A stretch of DNA of 64,000 bases from Williamsia sp. DF01-3 (GTDB taxonomy: Bacteria; Actinomycetota; Actinomycetes; Mycobacteriales; Mycobacteriaceae), in assembly GCF_023051145.1 (NCBI RefSeq), contig NZ_JALKFS010000001.1, positions 112,293 to 176,292 of the forward strand, given 5' to 3'. Position numbers and translations under genes: made by a program. Positions 27,601-36,413 of the stretch are shown one piece after another (the stretch's first letter is position 1; each line of letters starts with the position of its first letter). Below the pieces are notes generated by a model. The model was not told the origin of the DNA, did not search any database, and worked only from the letters and a program-made list of their open reading frames with translations.

Positions 27601-28519
27601 CACGCAGATCGTCGCGGCGCATCGGGCCGAGCATCAAGGCGTGCTCCTGGAGGGCAGTCTCACCAATCGGGTAGTCCAAGAAAGAGCCGACGTAGTCGGC
27701 GCGAACGCCCATCGCCACCACAAGCTGCGGGCCCGCGCTGTCTGCGGTTGTCAGCGCGGACAAGATGGCCATGAACTCGTCGCGGCCGTCGCTGTCGGTG
27801 CACATGGTGAACAACTCTTCGGCCTGGTCGATGACGATCGTGACGTCATCGGTCTGGCGGTCCTTCGCCCACGTTCGGAGCACCTGATTCGCCGTGGACG
27901 CCGTCAGCGGAGATCCCAACTGAATTTGCAGAGCTTTGACCGGGTCTGTGCCAGGCGTCAGATGAAGCCATGGGTGTCCTAGCGCTGGCACCAGGCCGGC
28001 GCCCAGAAGCGATGACTTACCGGCACCTGACGCTCCCACCACCATGACGAGGCCGCCATGGGTGGCAGCGTGGCGTGCCTTGACCACCAGTTCTTCGACC
28101 GCATTCTTGCGTCCAAAAAACAGCGCTACATCCTCGGGTGTGTAGGACTGCAGACCCCGGTAGGGGCAGCGGTCCACGGTGCCCTCAACAGTCGCGCCCT
28201 CATGGATCGTCTGCTCCCAGCTCCTGCGGTAGTCACTCTCTCGTGACAGGACGCCCAGGACGCCCTCAACGAGGGTGCCGCGTTCGCGAGCGTCGGCGAG
28301 CAGGAGCTGAATCAAATGTTGATGGATGGCCGTGTACTTGCGCGGAGTAGTCGCGGTCTTCCACTCGGCGATTCGTGCCGCCAGCCCGGACGGGATGAAC
28401 TCTCTACTTCCGGTGACTTTGAGACGCTCCCGAAGGCGCTTCACCAAGCTTGCGACCGGGGGACTCCCGGCGGCCTCGTACAGCCGTGCAAGGTCCGCAG
28501 AAAACTGTGGAATCGGCAT
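24680..28519 (-). CDS. Membrane-anchored STAND NTPase with WD40 beta-propellers
   Basis: 1279 residues. Domains in order: a short helical N-terminal effector/adaptor domain (about 1-110); a novel-STAND NTPase (nSTAND1) entered by CPYRGLQSYTPEDVALFFGR, with Walker A VGASGAGKSS at 161-170 and Walker B IVIDQAEELF near 230; winged-helix/helical arms to about 545; one transmembrane helix (LALRAAAAAAVVAIVVAAV, about 555-580); then about 14 WD40 repeats (recurrent SPDGRxLA ... RLWD) to the end. STAND proteins are signal-driven switches; some act in antiphage defence, others in signalling. Start: ATG at 28519 with AAGGGGG six bases upstream. Both small neighbours are HTH or Cys proteins. No nuclease or protease effector is fused. 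Confidence 0.85.
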   Translation of the reverse strand: MPIPQFSADLARLYEAAGSPPVASLVKRLRERLKVTGSREFIPSGLAARIAEWKTATTPRKYTAIHQHLIQLLLADARERGTLVEGVLGVLSRESDYRRSWEQTIHEGATVEGTVDRCPYRGLQSYTPEDVALFFGRKNAVEELVVKARHAATHGGLVMVVGASGAGKSSLLGAGLVPALGHPWLHLTPGTDPVKALQIQLGSPLTASTANQVLRTWAKDRQTDDVTIVIDQAEELFTMCTDSDGRDEFMAILSALTTADSAGPQLVVAMGVRADYVGSFLDYPIGETALQEHALMLGPMRRDDLREAITAPARQVGLRLESGLEELMVNELCGVGSVSYDAGALPMLSYALAETWGEREGTKLTLAGYHRVGGVTGALAATAERTWADLNESQQEAARRLLLRLVNVGDGRVPDTRRIRERAELVDQDIQRDDEQSALDSLADARLITVDASTVALTHEILLTRWPRLRQWIDQDRTGLLARQRLERDATEWSGHDDELYTGERLEAAEQSAAAHTDELSAQARGFLELSRQHERQKRWRRLALRAAAAAAVVAIVVAAVSYKVQADNADTARATAELGQILAAADRYQISDPTLSAHLLLAAHQRDSDNKSIYTRLLATQNAPLASELHGAKGELYSIAISPDGRTLSAASKSNSVPMWDISDPARPREMPPLLGHQSFVTSVVYSPDGRLMATTSDDKTTRLWDLKNGTPKLLTILRGHEGTVVYGEFAPDGKTLATVSYDRTVRLWDVSTPSRAQERGVLTGSEGPIRTLAWSPDGRTLATGGNDMKIRLWDVPNLRALGTPLTRQTNTIHALAWSKDGRKLLSGSDDNTAQMWNTTDPNTPTPMGLPFGGHTGALWSVAFSPDGTKASTASVDGTAKIWSLADPARPTQVGTTLDGASGQLFTAAWTPDGQYLATGAIDGVVRLWSLPATTLTGHGAMTIPAASADNRMMISGSYDGVVQLWDISEPTKPKELDRIIEPAKVLSTTMSADGTRAVTALANGDVIVREIADSQLITRATFNAPIQFVAGVVIAPDGQWMAATSTDHSVALWDLKDITRPAQKVSFEPSGNYWVTQLVISPDGRQLAVAQANGDVTIWRTDDLASPTLAVRGNLSQMAVNSLAFSGTGILATADDNNIRLWKSDGGTLKQIAIATGHARTIRSVYFEGDGKRLISGGDGQEVLLWDTSDPSEVKQIGTNLTVQGPGHRIAGLTNNGSAFVIGGDNGFLQTATTDADAAARRICAYSRDYLTPERWSGLGLDSLPYSRVCTPAGRPT

Positions 28520-28729
28520 AAATTGCCCCCTTCAACTCCCCATGGGGCTACGGAACGTAGACCTACGCTACCCACTCTGAACAGCGCGTATCCCTAGTAA
28601 GACGGCCCATTCGGTTGAGGCGTTCCCCACATAGCTGAGAACCTCCTATCAATCGCAAGACAGAGGCGCATGGGGGACGAAGAACCGTTGGGAACTCGCA
28701 CTACAAGAACGTTGGACCGCAGCGTCCAG

Positions 28730-29157
28730 CTAAGGGACGTCGTCGGCCCGCTCGCGAGCAGCACGGTAGGCGTCGTTAACTTGTGCCACCGTGAGCTGCA
28801 GAGCTTCGGCGATACGCCGCGCCCGCTCATCGGTCAGTCGGATCTCAGCGCGTTCGAGAGCACCGATGCTCGTTGTACTCAGACCGGTGCGCAGGCCCAG
28901 CTGCGGCTGCGTCAAGCCCACCAGGATTCGCAAATCTGCCAGCGTCGGTCCGCCGGGGCGGGGCTGATCAAAGCGTCCATCGACACACCCAGCGCAGCGG
29001 CAGCCTTCGCCAGATTGTCGGGCTCGGGCGCTCTGGCACCGGTCTCCCAGGACCGGATGGTGCTCAACCCGATCTCGGCTTCGCGGGCGAGCCGAGCCAG
29101 GCTCCACTGCTTGGCCTCGCGCGCAGCCGTCAGGGCCTCGCGGTTGAAACCGCGCAT
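28730..29157 (-). CDS. Double-HTH XRE-family regulator, frameshifted
   Basis: Two XRE helix-turn-helix domains lie in adjacent frames. The first (from 29157) reads REALTAAREAKQWSLARLAREAEIGLSTIRSWETG and ends DALISPAP. The second resumes at TLADLRILVGLTQPQLGLRTGLSTTSIGALERAE and ends at 28730. A missing C in the CCCCGCCCC stretch (plus strand 28955-28963) would join them into one protein of about 143 residues. Double-HTH proteins of this type are common in actinobacterial plasmids and phages. The upstream start is uncertain (29157, 29199 or a GTG at 29172). It may control the STAND gene, which starts 210 bases further on the same strand. Confidence 0.65.
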
Positions 29158-29312
29158 GCTGCGCTTCGTCACGCTTTCGCCCCGTACACGACTACGCATC
29201 TTCCTAAGGTACTTGCGAGACGTCACAGTGTGCGGGCATACTGTGCGCACACGCTGTGCGGCTTTGATCGTCGTTCTAGTCAAAAGACACGTCCGAAGTA
29301 GGGCAGCGAGAA

Positions 29313-29362
29313 CCCGGTCCGAGCGCGTTTGAGATTGGCGTCCTGGACACGCTCGGACCGGG
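29313..29362 (+). repeat. Hairpin with AGATTGGCGTC loop (copy 1)
   Basis: A perfect 13-bp inverted repeat (29313-29325 with 29350-29362, arm CCCGGTCCGAGCG) enclosing 24 bases that contain AGATTGGCGTC. The same loop core is found in two other hairpins on the same strand (31899-31947 and 61915-61948) whose stems differ in sequence. It lies upstream of the plus-strand genes that open the conjugation region. Confidence 0.6.
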
Positions 29363-29448
29363 GGAATGTCAGTAACCCGAAATCCAGCGGACTACTAACC
29401 CTTCAAGGGTAGGCGGTTCGCACCACGTACAAACCCCTGAAGGTAAAG

Positions 29449-29667
29449 ATGGCTTCTCCCGTCGCACCTCACGCTCTACCTGCTGGTGTTCCCCCAACCA
29501 GCGGCCCAGTACTCGTCGACCACCAGGGCGACCCGGCAGCGATGCCGGTGGTCGGATGTCCGGCCCAGCCGGTCGGTTATGTCTGCACCAGTCGCCCAAA
29601 AGGCCTGCGCCCGGGGCCTACTTGTCCGCTGGGTCATGCGATGACCCGCAAACGGCAGCCCTTCTAA
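29449..29667 (+). CDS. Small protein, possible (72 aa)
   Basis: An ATG preceded by GAAGG at suitable spacing opens a 72-residue frame with a proline-rich start, then CPAQPVGYVCTSR and CPLGH, three cysteines and a histidine that could form a zinc site. Codon composition is only moderately high-GC. It follows the first AGATTGGCGTC hairpin. The family is not recognised, and a non-coding leader is an alternative. Confidence 0.35.
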   Translation: MASPVAPHALPAGVPPTSGPVLVDHQGDPAAMPVVGCPAQPVGYVCTSRPKGLRPGPTCPLGHAMTRKRQPF

Positions 29668-29815
29668 ACGTCACGCTGCGCGGACGATCTGCCCCCACCG
29701 GATCTCCACCTAAGTCCCCCATTTTGTTGATCTCGAAAGGAAATGCCTTGCCATCTCATACCGTTCACACCCCCGTCACGCATTGCCACCGCGTGAGAAC
29801 ACCCTTACCCGTTCG

Positions 29816-31018
29816 ATGGAGGCCACGTCGTTGGCGTCGCGGCGGGTGATCGCGGCCGCGATCGCCACGGCTGCAGTGATCAGTTGCGGCACCGCTGCTG
29901 CCGGCGGTGCGTTCGCCGAGCCCGGTGGTCAGGGCGGTGTGAGTGTCCCGCCGTCGGGTGGTCCTGGTCAGGGTGGTGTGACCGCTGCTCCGCCGGCACC
30001 GGCGGAACCTGTGGCCCCGGTGTTTGATGATGGGCCGGGATCTATCCCGGATCCGGTATTTAGTGCTCCGCCGGTGTACGAGGGCACCCCTGAGGACTCG
30101 TCCTACGATCCGTCCTATTACCAAGCGCCGCCGTCGTATTCGACGATCTACAGCCCGGTCCCGCAGGGACCGATCCATGCACCCGTGCCGACTAAGCCGG
30201 TCCGGCCGATTCTGCCGAAGCCAGGCAACGTCCGGGTCGGCAACATCACCGCCCCGCAAGGTGTGCTCTCCGATGCCGACACCCGCTCGATCAACCGTTG
30301 GTCTGCCTACGGTGAATCGGAGTTCGCTCGCGCGTTGATCTCGGTGGGAGTACCTGCTGATGTGGCCTCGCGGCAGGCCGCAGCGATGGCCGTGGGCGCG
30401 GGAACGGGAATGCTGATTGCGACTGTCCTGTTCGTCCCGCCGGCGACGCTGATCGGCGCACTGGCCGGGCTGGGTATCGGCGCCGCTGTGGCACCGTTCA
30501 CCCCGGTTCCCCCGATCGCCCCGCTGGTCGGCGCGGGCGGCGGTGCTGCTGCTGGCGCGGCCACCGGCCTCGCCCTGGCGCTCACGCTCGGTGGTGTGAC
30601 CGGCGGTGCCCTGGGCTGGATATTCGGTGCTGGCGATCCAGGCGCGAATGGAGATACGCCTACCGGGCCGGGCACCCCCGAAAGCGAGTTGAGCAAGCCT
30701 GAGCCGCCGAACCCGGACGCGAATCAGTTCGAGCTCAACGCTGAGGGCCTGCCCGGCAACGGAACCGTCAACTACGTCGTCAACGCCCACGGTGATGTCA
30801 GCGGCAACGTGAATGTCGGTCCGGTGAGCGTGCCGTTGGAGTGGTCCGCTGAGCAGGCCGACGCTCCGTATCAGGCGGCTGGGTTCTTAGCGCAGACCGC
30901 CCGCGACACCGTCGCTGATGTGACTGCGCAGGTCAGTACGCAGATCGAGAAGGTCATTCCCGGTGTGCGCGTGGAGTTCCCGCAGCTGATTCCGGCTGCC
31001 ACTCCTGCTGTGAGCTGA
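29816..31018 (+). CDS. Secreted protein with glycine-rich hydrophobic core (T4SS-associated)
   Basis: About 400 residues. A signal peptide (RRVIAAAIATAAVISCGTAAAGGAFA) is followed by a long Pro/Gly-rich low-complexity segment. A central hydrophobic Gly/Ala-rich region (about 195-290 with GAGTGMLIATVLF, GALAGLGIGAAV, GAGGGAAAGAATGLALAL) looks like glycine-zipper membrane insertion. A polar C-terminal domain ends with QIEKVIPGVRVEFPQ. I recall similar sequences annotated as 'insoluble domain protein' in rhodococcal plasmids; this is unverified. As the first large gene of the T4SS region it may form a surface or pore component. The start is uncertain: ATG 29816 suits the signal peptide, but the frame is open from a TTG at 29783. 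Confidence 0.6.
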   Translation: MEATSLASRRVIAAAIATAAVISCGTAAAGGAFAEPGGQGGVSVPPSGGPGQGGVTAAPPAPAEPVAPVFDDGPGSIPDPVFSAPPVYEGTPEDSSYDPSYYQAPPSYSTIYSPVPQGPIHAPVPTKPVRPILPKPGNVRVGNITAPQGVLSDADTRSINRWSAYGESEFARALISVGVPADVASRQAAAMAVGAGTGMLIATVLFVPPATLIGALAGLGIGAAVAPFTPVPPIAPLVGAGGGAAAGAATGLALALTLGGVTGGALGWIFGAGDPGANGDTPTGPGTPESELSKPEPPNPDANQFELNAEGLPGNGTVNYVVNAHGDVSGNVNVGPVSVPLEWSAEQADAPYQAAGFLAQTARDTVADVTAQVSTQIEKVIPGVRVEFPQLIPAATPAVS

Positions 31019-31031
31019 GCCCGGTTCAGCG

Positions 31032-31862
31032 ATGGCAGCGACGCGATACTCCGCCAGTCGCCGCCCCTCGGTGGGGCAGCGACCCCGATCTGGCGGTATG
31101 CCGGCGGCGCCGGCACCACAAGCACGGCAGATGCGTGGCGGTCGACGGGGCTGGCAACGCCCCAGCGCCCGCCCGGCCTCGGCCACGCCGATGGCCACCT
31201 CGGCACCCTCTCGCGGATCAAGGACGGCGCCCTCGGCCGCGGCCCGTCGACCGAGCCCGAGCAGTCCGTCCCGGCGTCGGGGGCGGGGCTCGGTCGTGGT
31301 GGTGGCCGCGGTCGTGGTCCTGGTCATCGTGGTGGCCGGTGGCGCGATGCTGCTGACTTCGTCCCTGTCGTTTCTGCGGTCGGATCCACCGAATGTGGAT
31401 CTACCTGCGGCCGATCAGGCGAACTGGTCGACGATTCCATCGCCGGAACCGGCACCGCCGCCGTCGGTCACCAATCCCGATTGCCCGACGGCCACGGTGG
31501 GCAAGGTGTCGTGGGGCCGAGATGCCGGGGGCACCAGCAACGGTGTCGACGCCATCAAGGCGTTCGATTACGGCTACTACGTGCTGCGGTCGGGGGAGAA
31601 GGCCCGCGCAGTCGTGGCGCCCGATGCCGCACTCGTTGCCGATGCACCCACGATCCAACGGGCCGTGGACGCGATGCCGGCCGGGACCACCCACTGCTTG
31701 GAGATCACCGACACCGGTGGCGGTGTGTACGAGGTCAGATTGGCTGAGTTCCTACCCAATTCGGCCGCACCGAACCTGACGTTTCAGGTGATCGAGACCG
31801 GTATCCGCGATGGCCGCACGGTCATCACCGGTATTCCAACGAACGTGTCGATAGGGGAGTGA
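31032..31862 (+). CDS. Single-pass membrane protein with extracytoplasmic domain
   Basis: 276 residues: a long basic, Pro/Ser/Ala-rich cytoplasmic N-terminus (1-85), one transmembrane helix (SVVVVAAVVVLVIVVAGGAMLL, about 87-108), then a 165-residue outside domain with two cysteines (NPDCPTATVGKVSWG ... THCLEITD) likely to pair. The outside domain may be a small alpha/beta fold. It follows the previous secreted-protein gene by 13 bases and is probably co-transcribed. A structural subunit of the conjugation channel is likely; the family is not recognised. Confidence 0.6.
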   Translation: MAATRYSASRRPSVGQRPRSGGMPAAPAPQARQMRGGRRGWQRPSARPASATPMATSAPSRGSRTAPSAAARRPSPSSPSRRRGRGSVVVVAAVVVLVIVVAGGAMLLTSSLSFLRSDPPNVDLPAADQANWSTIPSPEPAPPPSVTNPDCPTATVGKVSWGRDAGGTSNGVDAIKAFDYGYYVLRSGEKARAVVAPDAALVADAPTIQRAVDAMPAGTTHCLEITDTGGGVYEVRLAEFLPNSAAPNLTFQVIETGIRDGRTVITGIPTNVSIGE

Positions 31863-31865
31863 CCA

Positions 31866-32003
31866 GTGGTCACACACATAAGTCCTGCTGCACGTAGGGC
31901 GGCCTGGGAGCGGTTCAGATTGGCGTCGAGTGGCGCTCCCAGGCCGCGGGTTGCCGATGTTCATCCACACGAAGTGGACGCCGACCGGCGTCCCACAGTC
32001 TAG
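31866..32003 (+). CDS. Possible 45-aa small protein overlapping a hairpin
   Basis: A GTG preceded by GGGGAG at about eight bases opens a 45-residue frame with an Arg/Ala-rich helix (PAARRAAWERFRLA) and a His/Asp-rich tail. The frame spans the perfect inverted repeat at 31899-31947, so it may instead be an untranslated leader of the cutinase gene. Support is only the ribosome-binding site and the position. Confidence 0.3.
   Translation: MVTHISPAARRAAWERFRLASSGAPRPRVADVHPHEVDADRRPTV
31899..31947 (+). repeat. Hairpin with AGATTGGCGTC loop (copy 2)
   Basis: A perfect 14-bp inverted repeat (31899-31912 with 31934-31947, arm GCGGCCTGGGAGCG) around 21 bases containing AGATTGGCGTC. The inner stem end GAGCG/CGCTC is the same as in copy 1, while the outer stem is different. 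The distance to the cutinase start at 32019 is 72 bases, consistent with a 5' leader element. Confidence 0.6.
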
Positions 32004-32018
32004 GCGGTAGGGACGTTG

Positions 32019-34305
32019 ATGAGCCGATTGAAGATGCGGCCAGTGATAGCCGGGTTGGCGACCCTGTCGACAACACTGACGGTGGTGGCCACCGTGCCCG
32101 CCACCGCCAGCGCCGCCCAACCCTCAAACTGCACCCCGTACATGGCGTATCTGGTGCCCGGGACGTGGGAAACCACCGCGACCGCAGACCCGTCCAAACC
32201 GGCCGGGCTGCTCGGCAAAGTCGGTACCGAACTCGAAAAGTCCTACGGCTCCCAAATCACGGTGGTGTACCCGAACTATTCAGCGTCAGCGTTCGACAAA
32301 GGCGAAACCTACGCCAGCTCCGAAGCCGATGGCGTGCAACGCCTTCGCGGACTGATCGAACTGTGCCCCGAATCGCAGAACGTGCTCGGAGGATACTCCC
32401 AGGGAGCCGATGTCGCCGGCGATGTGGCCTGGCAGATCGGCAACGGACAAGGCCCCGTCGACCCGGACAAGGTCGACGCGGTCGGCCTGGTCGCCGACCC
32501 CAAACAAGGCAACGCACCGGTCGCCGGGCCTGCCCCGACCGGCAAGGGCATCGCCGGCATCCGTCCCGGCGGTTTCGGGAAGCTCGCCGACAAGGTCCGT
32601 CAGGTCTGCGCGCCGGGCGACTTGTACTGCTCCACCAATTCCTCCGAACACTCCCTTATTGCCGGACTAGGGCAGGTTCTCGGATCAGCGGGCAACGGTG
32701 AAACCGCACCCACCACAACCACAGTCGCCGACACCACGACCAGCACCACCCCGGCGACGGGCAGTACGACGAGCACGCTGGATGCACAAGCACTGACCAG
32801 TGACTACTCACGCACTGATGTGCCAGGCACCGTGTCGACCGCGACCGCGCTCAACGACCAACTCGCCCAGTTGCAGGGTCAGCCCGCGCCGGCCTCGGGC
32901 GGGCAAGCCAGCCAGATCGCCTCGCTGGCGTCGTTGGCCGGCCAGCTCCTAGAGACATTCACCGCGGTCGCAGACACCCAGCAATGGGTCCAGCAGACCC
33001 CCGGCGCCGAGAAGTACCTGAGCAACGCCCAGCCCGGCACTCCTGCCGCGCAAGCGAACTCGCTGCTCTCGACGTTCAACTCCATGGACATGCCGGCGAT
33101 CTTGTCGACCACGAGCTCCATCGCGTCCTCGCTCTCTCAAGCGCTCGGTTCGAGCCCTACCGCCCCGCTCACCACCCCGGCAACGACTGCCCCATCAGAT
33201 GACCTTGCCCCCACAAGCCCGACCACGACCACCGCACCCACCACCACAACTTCGTCGTCGACGACGCCAACCCCCTCGAGCGGTACCGCGTCGACGACGT
33301 CCACGACCGCCGTGTCGTCGCCGTCCTCCCCCTCTCAGTCGGCGGCGACACGACGGCTGTTCCGCCCGGTGAGTCCGTGACGGTCTCACCGACGGTCCCC
33401 GCAGGGGCAGGGGAGGGAGTGCGCCGGCCGGCACCGGTGCACTCCCCACAACACCCCAAACCAGCGCTGCCGCCCCGGATTACGCCGCACTGGGCGCTTC
33501 GGCCGCCCAATTGGTTGCCCAGGTCGCGCCGTTGAACTCGGCCGACAAGACCGCGTTGACGTCGGCGTCCACCGTGCTCGGTGGCCTCAAACCGGAGGTG
33601 CTGATCGGGCAAGGCCTCAACGTGGTGACTGCGGTGACCAGCACTGATTACCGGGGCATCGTGGCGGGTCTGCAACGGCTGCCGCAGCAGATTTTCACCG
33701 GCGACATCCCCGGGGCCCACAAGACGGCCGGCGACTTGAACAACCAGCTCTCACCGTGGGTGACGATGGCCGCCCAGATCGATTTCAAGACCGCCGCCAA
33801 ACTCGTGGCGCTGATTCCCGACCCGTCGGGGACCACCCAGATCGCGTCGGTGGTCCTGGGCCTGTTGGGCAACCTCGACATCGTGCGCCTAGCCCGCAAC
33901 GTCGGCCAGCTCCAAGAAGTGGCTTGGCAGGTCCTCGAATCGCACAACCTGATGGCCCTGACCCAGCTACTCCCGATCGCCTTGGATCTGGCGTCGGTGG
34001 CCTTAGGTGTGCTCGAACCGGGCGCGAAGATGTCCCCGGATCTCCTGGGCGCCGGGGCCACCCCGCAGCAGCAAGCACTGGCCACGGCCAGCCAGGGCCA
34101 GGACATGGCCGGCATGTTCGGGTCGCTGACCCAGCTGGTCTCTTCCCAAGGCGCACAGGATCTTTCCAAGCTCGCCGGGGAAGGCCTCACCGCTGCCACG
34201 TTCTACGCCTCCAATGCGCACGGCCAGTACGACAAGCTCATTATCGACGGCAAAACCGCCCTGGACTGGCTCTATGACTTCTTCCGCGAAGCACTGGGCG
34301 GGTGA
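32019..34305 (+). CDS. Secreted cutinase-family esterase with long C-terminal domain, frameshifted
   Basis: A signal peptide (1-33, cleavage after TASAA) precedes a cutinase alpha/beta-hydrolase domain. The nucleophile elbow is GGYSQGAD near residue 124, and CAPGDLYC with EHSLI supply the candidate Asp and His. Then come a Thr/Ser-rich linker, a helical stretch (about 255-370), another Thr/Ser linker and a 260-residue helical C-terminal domain. The linker is broken: the phase changes around 33300-33345 and again around 33411-33425, each consistent with one missing base in a C or G run. Joined length is about 760 residues. Cutinase-like enzymes cleave esters, including mycolate-type lipids in mycobacteria; a role in opening the outer envelope during transfer is inferred. 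Confidence 0.7.
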
Positions 34306-34329
34306 TGTGCAGCTGATCTGACACTCACC

Positions 34330-34350
34330 GTGCGCGCTCCGGGCGCGCAC
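34330..34350 (+). terminator. GC-rich hairpin followed by T-rich stretch
   Basis: Stem GTGCGCG (34330-34336) / CGCGCAC (34344-34350) with a seven-base loop, followed within about 12 bases by CTCTTTTTG. It lies just after the cutinase stop and 80 bases before the murein-hydrolase start. It could be a partial terminator that lowers downstream transcription. Confidence 0.45.
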
Positions 34351-34428
34351 CCCTGTTCCTCTTTTTGCTTGTCCTGGCCGGGCGCGTGAAAAGCGAAGTA
34401 ATGCAACCAAACTGAGGAGGTAGACCCG

Positions 34429-36413
34429 ATGGCACAATCAGCTGGCACCACCAAGAAGCTGTCGTTGGCTGGTGTCGTCGGGCTGCTTGTAGCGGCGATC
34501 ATGTTCGTCGGGTTCGGCTCGGACAACCCCGAACCACCCACCGATTGCCTGCCTCAGGTCGCCGCCCAAGGCCCAACCGTCCACGGCCCGGGCACCAAAG
34601 TGCTGCCCATGAAAAAAGACACCTACCAGTTCAGTTCCCCATTCGGGCCACGGTGGGGAACGATGCATCAGGGCGTGGATTTCGCTGCCCCGCTCGGTAC
34701 ACCGATCTATGCGGCAATGAGCGGAACGGTCGCCGAAGCCGGCCCCGCCGGCGGCTTCGGCTACTGGATCATCATCGACTTCGACGCCGACGGCAAAAGT
34801 ACTCGAACGTGTACGGCCACATGCCCGGCAGTTCGTTCACGGTGAAAAAGGGCGACCAGGTCTCCTCGGGCCAACAGATCGCCACGGTGGGTTCTGAAGG
34901 CGGCTCCACCGGCCCCCACCTGCACTTTGAGGTGTGGAACGGCGGCCGTCTACCCGACGGTGCCGGCACAGCTGTCGACCCCATGCCGTGGCTGTCGGGT
35001 GCCGGCGAGCCGGGAGCCCCGGCCAGTGACCCGTCGGCAGATCCGGGCGCACCCCGCGGACCACCACCGGTCGAGCACGTCTCCGATCCGGCCGTGGTGT
35101 CGGTCGCCGACTGGGAGAAAGTCGCCAAGCTCGAGTCCGGCGGCGACTGGGCCATCGACACCGGCAACGGCTACTTCGGTGGGCTGCAATTCAACCCGCA
35201 AACCTGGACCGGTAACGGTGGGGGCGAGTTCGCGCCCACGGCCAACGCTGCCACTGCCGGTGAGCAGATGGAGGTCGCGAACCGGGTCCTCACAACCCAA
35301 GGGTGGGGTGCCTGGCCGGTCACCAGCAAAGAAGCTGGTGTCACCGACAAAAAGCCCGCACCCGACGGCACATTCGTCGACGCGGCCGCGTCCACACCCG
35401 AATCGGCCACCGTCGAGCTGGCCGCAGCACACGCACCAGCTCCCGGCGCTGGATGCGCCCCCGCCGGCGGTCTGGGCGAAGGACTCAAACCAGGATCGGT
35501 TCCCGCCGAGTTCGAGCCGTGGATCATCAAGGCCGCCACCACCTGCCCTGAGGTCACCGCACCGCTGATCGCAGCGCAGATCGAGAACGAATCAAACTTC
35601 AACGTCAACGCCCACAACGAGGGTTCGGGGGCAGACGGACCCACCCAGTTCATACCGGGCACGTGGGAAGCCAAGGCAGTCGACGGCGACGGCGACGGCC
35701 GCCGCGAAACCCGTAACGTCGCTGATGCGGTGATGTCGCAGGCCGCCTATGACTGCGAGCTGGCGCAGATCGCGAAAGCCGATCTGCAACAAGGAAAACT
35801 CACCGGTGACCTGACCGAATTGTGGTTGTCGATGTACAACTGCGGGCCCGGCGCCACCCAAGCCCAAGGCGGGGTCTGCGACAACCAAGAGACCCGCAAC
35901 TACGTCCGCAACATCCCCGCGAACGCCGCGGCCAAGTTCGCCGCACCCAACCCCGGCAGCGCTGACCTGCCCCGCGGTGGCCCGTTCGGGCAGCGTGCGG
36001 TCGCCGCGGCGATGAAGTGGCGCGGCACCACCTACGCCTGGGGCGGCGGCAACGCACACGGCCCGAGCAAAGGCGTCGGTGACGGCGGTGTCGCCGACAG
36101 TTTCGGAGACTTCAACAAGATCGGTTTCGACTGCTCGGGACTGATGATCTACGCGATCGCCCAAGCCTCCGATCAAAAGATCCTGCTGGACCACTACACC
36201 GTCAACCAGCTCAACGACCCGCGCGGAAAACCCGTCCCCATCAACGCCTTACAACCCGGCGACGTGGTATTCCCCGGCGGCGGCAACCCCCAGCACGTGG
36301 CCATGTACATCGGCAACGGCCAGATGGTCGAAGCCCCCCAATCAGGAGACGTCGTCAAGGTCTCCCCGTTGTCGAACCTCGGCGACGGCATCGACGCACG
36401 GAGGTTCGGATGA
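34429..36413 (+). CDS. Four-domain peptidoglycan hydrolase (M23, Rpf-like, SLT, NlpC/P60), frameshifted
   Basis: A membrane anchor (13-30) precedes an M23 metallo-endopeptidase domain (HQGVD near 80-84 and GPHLHFEVW later supply the zinc ligands). An Rpf-like transglycosylase domain follows (WEKVAKLESGGDWAIDTG, ending QGWGAWPV), then a lytic transglycosylase/SLT domain (IENESNFN, GPTQFIPGTW, SMYNCGPG) and a C-terminal NlpC/P60 peptidase (FDCSGLMIYA with catalytic Cys, PQHVAMYIG with His). The frame breaks at AAAA 34795-34798; one extra A gives DGKKYSNVYGHMPG and joins both parts into about 660 residues. ATG 34429 has GAGGAGG. T4SS loci normally carry one murein hydrolase (VirB1-like); four activities in one chain is unusual. 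Its stop overlaps the next start (ATGA). Confidence 0.8.
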
